The notes beneath the pieces were generated by a model that ran no database searches, was not told the DNA's origin, and worked only from the letters and a program-made list of their open reading frames with translations. From Bremia lactucae (Eukaryota; Oomycota; Peronosporomycetes; Peronosporales; Peronosporaceae), in the NCBI RefSeq assembly GCF_004359215.1, contig NC_090613.1:6392035-6456034 (forward strand): a DNA stretch of 64,000 bases. Reading direction: 5' to 3'. Of this stretch, positions 55,753-64,000 are shown piece after piece. The position numbers and the translations under genes are program-made. Position 1 is the first letter of the stretch. Each line of letters begins with the position of its first letter.

Positions 55753-56192
55753 TGTAACGGCGCACTACGACTTGTACTGCTTCAGTACAAGTCCACTTCG
55801 CACTGCTTCAGTTGCGAGTGGTGCCTTACGTTATTTCACGTACACTAGTACGTGCAGAGGAAGACTTCTCTTTAAGGTAAAGAGGAATAAATGAAAACTG
55901 TATCAATATTATTCAGTATCTCTTCTATCTATCTTGTACATGCTAACTTAATTATAATCTAATACTAAACATGCAATTGAATTCTTATCTTATCTGTATC
56001 TCTCTTTTGTTTATCTCTACAGCTGATTAGTCTGCGGAATAAATTGATATAATTGTCTATACCAATTTATGGATAAGAAATTTGAACATTACTATTTAAA
56101 GTAATATCCTCCAAAGATTATCTACCTTTTCGATAATATATTAATTAACAACCTTTAAGTGTTAATTTCATGTAACGATACACCCTGTTACA
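55753..56192 (-). repeat. Type B LTR (minus)
   Basis: 440 bp. On the minus strand it starts TGTAACAGGGTGTATCGTTAC and ends GTGCGCCGTTACA. It forms the right edge of the retroelement block. No target duplication is seen (CAGCG against TGGAC). Confidence 0.8.
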
Positions 56193-57143
56193 TGGACAAT
56201 GTACTCCACTTCGCTTAGCGAAAAACACTTAATGTCTGTCCACCAACTCCAAGGTCCAACTTCACGTTTGGTCGTGGGGCCTGACCCGTCGACCTAAATT
56301 CACCTGTATACAAATTACGAGTTCGTAACACTTGGCCCTGACCCCTGACGACGCTCTTTATCCATAGAATTCAAACGTAAAGAAATCCTAGCCAGCTCTG
56401 CCGCAATGTCGCTGCCCGGTTAGGGTTCCACACTTGGCACTCCCCTTTCGCGAGCGCCCAAGTACTCTTCCTCAGTGGCGCCCCTTCGCGTGCTGCCACA
56501 TGCGCTTCTTCCCCATACGCATTCCCTGCGTAATTAGGTGTTGCGCCCCTAAGCACTTCCTCATCCGCCACTGGGCTCATAACCTTCTAATAAAAAGCAA
56601 GAAAGGTCTCCAAAGAAGTGTTTTCAAAGATTAAGTTTATAAACAACACTATTTGTGTCATACCTCCTACCACCCTGATTTGCAGTTGCTCGTTGCTCCT
56701 GCGAAATGGTATGCTCACACCTTCCGTCTTTTCTGTCACCTGCAACACACCAAAATATACAAATGAAAGACAATTCTGGAGAACGGCAGTTGTTTTCTTG
56801 ATGGCTTGGGACCTGGCGGTATTTCAATCTGTGAAATACCATTTTCCAACAGTGTTCACCGTCGCGAACTCGTGGACGGCGCAACAAACCCAATTGCGCT
56901 GAGGACAGGGGTCTTATAGGCTGTTTGCTCTTACTGTACCTGTTCATCGCCGCAATTCCAGTGACTCCAGCGACTCATTTGCTTTGCAAGTATAAAAAAA
57001 TCAATTTTATATTGTTGTACTACAAAAGAGAGTTTGACTCTGGAGGAAACTTGAGTAGCCCCGCTGGGCAGTAAAAACTCCAAAAACCTCTTGAAAAGGC
57101 CTATACGCTTATTTTAAGATGACTGGCTCGTTAGAGGTGGGTT
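56193..57143. other. Intergenic stretch right of the retroelement block
   Basis: Only short ORFs with no recognisable domain or conserved family. It is probably host intergenic sequence. Confidence 0.4.
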
Positions 57144-57397
57144 CGTTAAGGGTATTGATACCCCACAGCTAAAATTGATATCCCCACAACTATTTCTCAA
57201 AATGTTTTTTATTTTGAATTTCATAAACCGCTCCTACTTAAATTGTTACTCCCACAACTTTTTTAAAAAAATGCTTTTAAATTCGCAAACTAAAGTTGTT
57301 AGTCCCACAACTTCTGTAAAGATATTAATTGCTATAAACACAACGCCGAAAACATGACGTTACATCAAAAACTCGATGAAGGAAAACTGGATCTGAA

Positions 57398-57703
57398 CTA
57401 GCCAAAAGTCTCGTTCCTCACTAATGCAATTGCATTAACCCAAGGTAACTTTACACCAAGATGCAGCTGAGCCATTTGCCAGTGGTTACTATTGACTTGC
57501 AAGAGTACCTTTCCTTTCGCTACTGTGGTGTATGGATTGAAAGAAGTTTCGGATCCATCTTCAGTCAAAATAAACACTGACCTTGAATAGCAGGTAGCTG
57601 CAAGAACAGCACATGCAGGAGAACCAAACCAGCTGGTTACAGGTATCGGTCCATTGCAGCAGGTGAGCAATTGCATGATAACCACATTTCGTATGTTCCT
57701 CAT
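57398..57703 (-). CDS. Short ORF inside the inverted-repeat transposon, cysteine-protease-like?
   Basis: 101 codons with VTSWFGSPACAVLAATCYSR, SVFILTEDGSETSFNPYTT and LLQVNSNHWQMAQLHLG. The NSNHW near the end resembles the catalytic-His region of OTU/C48-type proteases carried by some eukaryotic transposons. This is a weak resemblance from memory of motif style. No stop interrupts it, but most of the expected domain is missing. Confidence 0.3.
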   Translation of the reverse strand: MRNIRNVVIMQLLTCCNGPIPVTSWFGSPACAVLAATCYSRSVFILTEDGSETSFNPYTTVAKGKVLLQVNSNHWQMAQLHLGVKLPWVNAIALVRNETFG

Positions 57704-57955
57704 AAGTCACTATGTTGTATCGCAGATTTTCTTAAAGCTTATGCGTAGCCATCAATGAATGCAAACTCTTGTGCATCTTTGAAGAGCTCTTCAAATGTGT
57801 TATAGGTTTGGTGTACTGGTGCTAAAATGTTGTAAAGGGCAAGTGTCTTTGTCAAGTTTTGATGTAAGCATTGAATGAATGGAAACTGTATAAAGGAGCT
57901 GAACAAGCATCCTTCATATAGATAAAGAATACTGTGGACATTGTGGCATCAATCT

Positions 57956-58080
57956 ACAGTCGAAACATAGTATGTACTAGCCAATCAAAGCCGAAATATA
58001 ATAGTAATAGCCACTGCTAGTTGAAATATAATATATATTAGCCAATCACAGGTGACACATAATGTCTATTGGCGATTCGG
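57956..58080. repeat. Degenerate tandem repeats, about 31-33 bp
   Basis: About four imperfect units with the core AGCCAATCAnAG followed by GAAATATAATA, for example at 57978, 58010 and 58040. Confidence 0.6.
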
Positions 58081-58277
58081 CATTTTGGATTGAACTTGCA
58101 ATTAAAATCATTACAGAAGTTGTGGAAATAACCATTTTAATTGCGAGTTTAAAATTATTATTTTTCTAAAAAAATAGTTGTGAGAGTAACAATTTAAGTC
58201 ATTTAAATTTAAATAAATATTAATTAAAAATAGCTGTGGGAATATCAATTTTAGTTGTGGGGACCGTTCTTTTACCA

Positions 58278-58860
58278 TAAAGTCAAAGCCTTGGTGTTAT
58301 TGATTAGCCAAACTATCCAATCATCTGAAGAAATCGTCGGCAAATACAATAAATCTCAAAATGTGTCTTGATTCCTTTGCGATGTAGATTCCTTCTTCAA
58401 GAGGTCCTTGCACGCCGATATATTAGTCCCATCTTCACGTGTGCCTGAATTCTAGTGCCTTGTTGGTCACACTTTACTCGGATTTGCTGAAGCTACCCGT
58501 TGCTGCCTACCTCTACCAATGCTTGGCTCTTTTTAGTCTCGTCCCGTTATAATTTTAAATCATGGCCACCTTTTCGCCTTAGGCGGCAGATAATTCACGT
58601 GAGGCCTCTATAGTTACATACCCCTGCCCTAACATTTTCAACCAACAAGTAGTATTTATTCACAGGAACATTTGCAGAGACTCATGAGCAACCACGGTAA
58701 CCCCCCCCCGTACTGAACGTGTCTTTTTTTGAATAATACTTTCCGTTACTAGCGCCATGGATGCCGTCGTAACGACACTTTATCAGTATTACATCAACTT
58801 TTTCTCAGTGCCTCGCAGTGAAGCAGCCTCTGCATCTCGCCTGTCGCAATATCTAATCTT
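58278..58860. other. Upstream region of the RME-8-like gene
   Basis: No recognisable gene. A C-run is at 58701-58709. A short ORF from 58757 (61 codons) overlaps the gene start in another frame and is not supported. The frame of the gene has a stop at 58819, upstream of its first ATG at 58861. Confidence 0.45.
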
Positions 58861-61800
58861 ATGGTGGCGAACCCACTTATTGACTCTACTCTACCATCAG
58901 GAAGTTTTTCGGGCGGTGACACAGTTATCGCACAATATCTAGCAACTAAAGAGTCATGGTGGGTCACATATCCACGCATTCTCGTGGTCACGGCTTCCAC
59001 ACTAAGCACGTACAACCCAGAAACATTTTTATGCACAAATCAGTGGAATATTATTGACATCGAAGCCGTGAAGCTATTCCCGACTAAAAATGACTTCGTT
59101 CTTAGACTCGAGACATCACGTTTCCGTTCAGCCAGATTGAAGTTTAACTGCCCCGCTAGGGGCCATCTACTATCGCTACTAGCAAAGCTGCGTTGCCAAG
59201 CTAAAGGAAAAGCATCGCTCTATCGTTTAGTGTATGCCCCAAGAATCCACTTCCGCTGTATTGAGCAATATGCCAATGGGTCCAACAAACTGCTGTTCTT
59301 GCAAGTGACGGTGTCGAGTATTGTCTTCTTGGACGAACGCGGGCGCCATGTTCAGAATCTTCCGTATCTTTATTTACGCATGACCGCATACTCGACTGAG
59401 CATTGCGAGGGCATGGTGCTGTCGACAGCTTTTCATGATCGATTCTTTATCTGCACCGATAGACATGATTGTCTAAATGCGATCGTAGCTGCTGCAAATG
59501 AGGTGGGGATTGGGCTTTGCACGACCTCAACACACATCACGGCGCAGCAACTTCGGTTTCATAATTTAAAGTTGCTGAATCGTGCATCAGTCATCCGTTT
59601 CGATGTCAAGATGGCAAATACGACGGTGGATGAGGGCGACGCAGTGCCTCGGAGCGATTCTAGCGACACCGAAAAGAAGGTATATAAGAAGATACAATTA
59701 ATTCTTCAGGGCGATTTTATAGTCGAGATGCACTGTTCCATGCGCACTGTAATTGCGCGTCCGTACAGCGCACTTTTAGCGATTGTCCGCCCTGATTGGG
59801 ATCTGCGAATGCTAGTGTTGGAATTTAAGCAAGAAGAATTGCTTATCCTTGACGTAGACGGCCGCGATCAGCTTGTCATCATGCTACTGCTGGTGTGTCG
59901 AGAGGCAGGTCAGCACAATGTTGTCCTCAACTCTTCGAGATTCAATTATTGCCGATTCTACTACCCTCATACTGCTGACAGCGCCACTGATGATAGCAAT
60001 ACTGCCGGCGTGACAATGACAACGTTCTTGCTAAGGCGACTCTCGCATACAGGTCGCGGAGAAGACAGCTACGGCGAAAAAGGTCGAAGCAGCAGTGTGT
60101 GGTCTTTTCGCAGGCGACAAGGTGGACTTCGGGCTTCATTAGGAAACAATGACACAGCAAGATCTGATACGAGCCAGCGTGGCGGGTGGTTTCAGCGCCG
60201 TATCAATAGTAACAAGCGTGCAACAGAGCCTTCGTTCGACATGCGCCATTCCATCGACTCAGGCCTATTCATGTATGAGGGCGTGAGCATCACTGTTGCT
60301 ATGGAAGAGCTCAATGCCAATCTCCCACTGGACGAGCTTATGCACAGCGGACCTGGGCAAGCTGACGAAGTAAACAAGTCGATAAGACTTGTCTTTGAGC
60401 ATTTTATTATGTTAGTAGCCACACATAGACGATATGGAGATACAACCAGATCTGAGATAACCACCACCATACAAGCACTTTTGCGCTTATATCACCATCC
60501 AGATGCATGCTTCACAGACGAGATGGTTTGTAAGCTTGCTTGTTATGACATGTTATTTTGAATGCTGACCATTGTGTTTGCGGGTAGATTCCTCAACTTT
60601 TTGACACTGTCCATGAGCTCGTATTACAGCAAGAAGTTCTTACTTGCTACTGGTGCCTCAGGTTGCTGCAATGTTTGTTGGGCATTCGGACTATCAATAC
60701 TGCTCCAGGGTGCAATGGAGCTGGGGACCAGCGTGCTAAACTGATTCAGCACCTTGTCTACCACGAGGCGCTGCTACATACCATTGCCGAACTTATTCCG
60801 GCCTCGTTAGATGACTTGAACAATTCATCTGGCGTAGCAAACTTGTCTTTTAACGGAACAGCTTTCTGGGTGGATGATCCAGAAATTGAATTTGACTTGC
60901 TATCTAATTCTTCAACACATCCCTCCATCTTATTCACAAAGGAGGCTCAGATCCAGAATACAATTAATGTGGTATTTTACGAGACGCTACTCACATTGCA
61001 CCAAATAGTGGTGTATCTGCAAAGTGCAGTAATGGAGCAGCGGGCGACGCTTGATTGCCCAAATTACGTTGCGGCGAGCAACCGACATTCGTTGCAAAAG
61101 AATAATCTTAATGATACATTGGCTGTCAAGCAGATAGAGGCTGTTGCAGAAAAACTACTGGAAAAACACCGATTTCTGGTGGAATCAATCATCGACGTTC
61201 GTCTTGTTCGGATGGCCGAGACATCAGTGGCACTCGTAAAATTCGTATTGTGTCACTTCGCGACCAGAGCCACACATCAACCTCATGTATCGCCTTTGTC
61301 GCATTTTATTGAAAGAGATTATAACGATACTCAAAAGGAACGTCTGCGCGCGTTGAATTCTTTTTTGAATAGCTACCAAGCCATAACTGAGAGCAGCTTG
61401 GAGCCTCCGTCACTTTTATTCTGTACTGGAAAAACAATTGAAATGCCGGTTTATGCATTTAGCAACAGCACTAGCGATTGCACAAATGCGGCAGCGGACA
61501 GGCTGCTTTACCAAAAAAAGTTGAATGATGTTGCATCGAACGGATCAATGAGACTTGAGTATTTAAACTCTATGAAGTCACCGAGTTCAATCCGAGATGA
61601 TAAAAAGAACACGCCAATAAAACCAGAGCCATATAAAAGTCCGTCGGAAGAGATGCTGCAAAAATTGTTAACGCAAAAGAAAAAGAAAAAGTGTATTTTA
61701 TCACTTAATGGCGAAAGCACTTGCAGAAGCCACGTCAAGCAGCAAGCAAAGTACGATCTTAATCATGCTTTTGGACCACAAATCTGCAAAAAACAAAACC

Positions 61801-62438
61801 AACTGTCGGTTCCAGCGCCAGAGAAGCGCTTGAGTGGTCAAATAAGTCCTATAAGTATTGCTTGTAAAGAGACAAGTTTCTTAAGTGAAATGGACACAGA
61901 AAACACAATCCGTCCATTGCTGGAAAGTCGTTACTCTTTTCCTGGTACCTGCTCATCGCAAGCCTTTCAGGCGTCTTTCAAAGCGTCAGGAAGTCGAACA
62001 TCGAACGAATGCGATGCATGCATTGGATGCAATGATGTGTGTACGAACGAGATTTGCTTTTCATGTGCTGAGAAGAAATACCACGTGTGTGTCGCCTTTG
62101 CAAACTCTTTAGTTACTTCTAGGGCAACAGGGCATCAAAGTATATCAAATTATCGCATGTCGTCGTCAAATGAACATTCCTGCAACGTTGAGCGAGAGTA
62201 TTCTTCCTGCGAAATGAAACGGCACCAAAACCAGCGTTCATGTTGGATCCGTATCGGTGACAGTATTGCAGACGTGACAAGTTTGCTTGTCGTGCATCCT
62301 GGAGGAGCACATGTGATACTGGAGGCAGCAAAGCATGGCAAAGATTGCGGGCGAATTTTGGAACTGCACCCACCTGCTGCATTGGAAAAAGTAATGCAGT
62401 ATCGCCTGGGTCGATATTACTGTTGCAGCTCGTCTTGA
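58861..62438 (+). CDS. RME-8/DNAJC13-like N-terminal region fused to a cytochrome b5-like domain
   Basis: Two exons (58861-60525 and 60588-62438), 1171 residues predicted. The N-terminus resembles the PH-like start of the endosomal DnaJ protein RME-8/GRV2: AQYLATKESWWVTYPRILVV, STYNPETFLCTNQWN, LLFLQVTVSSIVFLDERGR. RME-8 acts on endosomal sorting. Middle repeats and the central J domain are not seen; the protein is about half the usual length. After a Lys-rich linker (LLTQKKKKK) comes a Cys-rich patch (CDACIGCNDVCTNEICFSC). The last 65 residues look like a cytochrome b5 fold (WIRIGDSIADVTSLL, VVHPGGAHVILEAA, ELHPPAALEKVMQYRLGRY), with HPGG and a second His placed as heme ligands. One ORF spans both parts of exon 2. 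Whether it is a true fusion or two genes would need transcripts. Confidence 0.65.
60526..60587 (+). other. Predicted intron of the RME-8-like gene
   Basis: 62 bp, donor GTTTGT and acceptor CGGGTAG, with a branch-like GCTGAC at 60564-60569. Removing it joins TDEM to IPQLFDTVHELVLQQ in phase 0. The alternative donor GTAAGC at 60530 breaks the frame. Confidence 0.75.
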
Positions 62439-62576
62439 GACACCACTCTATTGCGATTAGCGAATGTTATGGCTCATGCAGTAGAATTCCTCGTTACATA
62501 ACTCCACTAAATCCTAAATTTTAAGCATATTTTGCTGAAGCAACACCTTCACCTTTCCATCGTGATAGCATTAATG

Positions 62577-63995
62577 CTATTCTCTCTTATTAAGCTTTTG
62601 TAGAAAACGCAGTGTTGTCTTCGCCATGATAGAAGTTAACTGGGAGACAATTCCTTCAAGAATCTCCACATGACCAGTACATTGTTGTGGAAATTTTGAA
62701 ATTAGCGTGAATATAACTGTTGCAAATTTGAGCGAGCCTTTAATGTCCCCAAGATCCGGGCGCTCCAGAACGGTTTCAACCGCTTCAATAAACAGTTCTA
62801 TTGTCGATGATGATAACGCTGGTTTCATGCTGAATATGTTTTGGAATACCAATAATGCCGAATCATTGGAAAGCAAAAGCGAGCTCGAAGAATTGGCACT
62901 ACCGCTGGCTGTAGTTGCTTTTAAAGATCTTCGAAGATATTCGTCCAGCTGGTGAATTGGTATTGAGTATGGAATCTGTAAAATTCGAATAATTGCTTCC
63001 GCTTGCGGAGGCCCAATGTCATACTTGGAATTATTAAAATTTCCACCCACCAAAAGGGGAAGTAAAAGTGAGTCAACAAGAGCTTCACTATAATTAGGAC
63101 TATAGCGAAGCGCGGTCTGGAGAAGTACACGAGAGATGACTGATTTGGCCGAGCAGATCTTCGGTAAGATGCTAGTTTCGAGAAAGATTGCTGCGTACCG
63201 CGAACTCCAATTAGAATCAACTAATGCACTGCCAACAAGACGATAGCAATTGCTTGCGTTAGTATACATTATTATCATTTTTAGAAGATATCTACCTTGT
63301 GATCTGAAATAGAGCTTCGTCCATGGTCAAGTCCATACGAAGTTTCTTGCACAAAAGCTGAAAAGTCACCTCGTTAGCTACATTGGCAGTCTGAACGTCA
63401 TTAACGACTTCAGCTATCAAATCGAAAGCACGTGAAGCTACATCATCAATCACAATTGCTGTTTCATTTTTCAGCTGAGCGAGCTGCTTAGCCAGTCCGG
63501 ACGCGCGATCTTCCACCTATCGCAAAAGACGACGTGTGAAAGCAAGCAATACATATCCGATTGTAGAAATATGTTTCAGACCTCTTTTGATAGCAAAGGT
63601 TGTTGGTGTATCATCATTCCTGTTTGTGTCGAAATTGGCAATTTATCCCTCGAATTCTGTTGCATTGGTTTCAATGTGGCCGAAGTATCTAGAGTTTCGG
63701 CTTTAAAGCGCTTTTTTACTCGAAAATATGCCGTTATTGGAGTCATAGAGCAAATTTCTGACGATAATGCCTTTGGCATATTTTCTGCCTCAAATTCATG
63801 TAAGGAGAAGTCGACTTGATTCAATGTCAGCCGCCGCATCCGACGTCGGAACGCAGAATTTTTGGGCAAATTTTTTTTTTTTTTTCTACTTTCCTCAACT
63901 CCAAGCACCATTTCTGCTAACGTCAAACATACAGCATCAGTTTCGTATCGTCGTGGCATTGCTGTCACTTGAAGGAAGGCTTTTGCCAGGCTCAT
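62577..63995 (-). CDS. FANCE-like protein (Fanconi anaemia complementation group E C-terminal domain)
   Basis: Three exons on the minus strand (63995-63582, 63516-63296, 63228-62577), 428 residues if ATG 63995 is the start; the gene may begin outside the window. The C-terminal half is a helical repeat protein resembling the FANCE C-terminal domain: SVISRVLLQTALRYSP, EALVDSLLLPLLVGGN, FIEAVETVLERPDLGDIKGS, KFATVIFTLISKFPQQ, TTLRFLQKLNKRE. FANCE bridges the Fanconi core complex to FANCD2 in DNA cross-link repair. The N-terminus is basic (RKKKKNLPKNSAFRRRMRR), encoded opposite a 15-T run where slippage is possible. It is convergent with the RME-8-like gene, 138 bp between stops. Confidence 0.55.
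63229..63295 (-). other. Predicted intron 2 of the FANCE-like gene
   Basis: 67 bp, donor GTAGAT, branch-like ACTAAC, acceptor TTGGCAG. Joins FQITS to ALVDSNWSS in phase 2. A nearer acceptor (GCAAG, 43-bp intron) also keeps frame, but its length is atypical compared with the other introns here. Confidence 0.65.
63517..63581 (-). other. Predicted intron 1 of the FANCE-like gene
   Basis: 65 bp, donor GTCTGA after AAAGAG, acceptor CGATAG before GTGGAAGAT. Phase 0; joins LLSKE to VEDRASGL. Confidence 0.65.
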
Positions 63996-64000
63996 AGCCG

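Larger units (their letters stand above)
57144..58277. mobile_element. Non-autonomous DNA transposon with long terminal inverted repeats
   Basis: About 200 bp at each end (57150-57345 and 58100-58277) are inverted repeats of each other with modest divergence. Each arm carries three related 23-bp units of the form CTAAAATTGATATCCCCACAACT, CTTAAATTGTTACTCCCACAACT and CTAAAGTTGTTAGTCCCACAACT, arranged like subterminal transposase sites. There is no transposase-sized ORF. The exact ends and target duplication are unclear. Confidence 0.7.

Noticed and set aside
60192..60470. Minus-strand ORF inside the RME-8-like gene
   Set aside because: Fully antisense to a well supported exon, with no domain features.
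1..64000. Secreted effector genes (RXLR, CRN) expected in plant-pathogenic oomycetes
   Set aside because: I looked through the short ORFs for a signal peptide followed by RXLR/EER or LFLAK motifs and found no convincing case.
1..64000. CRISPR arrays, rRNA and tRNA genes
   Set aside because: No regularly spaced identical repeats and no tRNA or rRNA signature recognised; the short tandem repeats at 57956-58080 are degenerate and contiguous.

Overview
The window looks like a gene-poor, transposon-rich block of an oomycete genome (a Phytophthora or downy-mildew type relative). This rests on short GT-AG introns of about 60 bp, a START-like/FYVE protein of the kind expanded in oomycetes, and chromodomain-bearing Ty3/gypsy elements in several diverged families. 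It is an inference from gene style only; no species can be named.

Layout. About 1-33.5 kb and 35.8-56.2 kb are almost entirely decayed Ty3/gypsy elements. I use local names. Family A: pol 3' end at 1-1012, a partial copy at 52.5-54.5 kb on the minus strand and another at 54.5-55.7 kb on the plus strand, with LTRs at 2067-2622, 32942-33475 (solo, perfect 5-bp target duplication) and 50966-51498. Family D: a complete but internally deleted element, 2747-6216. Related families B/E/G: fragments at 7.0-9.5 kb and 10.3-13.97 kb (minus); a long plus-strand copy E2 that starts at 13.97 kb; and copy E1 around 39.5-50.9 kb. Family F (16829-23850) sits inside the E2 integrase. Family C copy 2 (25872-32186, minus) sits inside the E2 3' region. 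Family C copy 1 is a young element whose two nearly identical LTRs (39056-39540 and 45463-45948) now point in opposite directions. No retroelement here appears intact.

Host genes. There are three credible ones: a START-like/FYVE zinc-finger protein (34425-35561, plus); a two-exon protein joining an RME-8/DNAJC13-like N-terminus to a C-terminal cytochrome b5-like domain (58861-62438, plus); and a three-exon minus-strand gene resembling the FANCE C-terminal domain, probably running to or past the window edge. A non-autonomous DNA transposon with long terminal inverted repeats lies at about 57144-58277.

Main observations. (1) Families A, B/E/G and C, and possibly F, carry a long ORF on the antisense strand between the chromodomain end of pol and the 3' LTR, overlapping the integrase/chromodomain coding sequence. 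Its protein has a disordered N-terminus, a conserved middle and a C-terminal coiled coil, and it is recognisably conserved between diverged copies, in one place where the sense frame is broken. (2) The young C copy inserted into E1 has been dismantled by what looks like two overlapping inversions; joining the pieces in order restores the reading frames of both elements at three junctions. Palindromic foldback mutations at 28840-28892 and 52250-52388 suggest repeated template switching.
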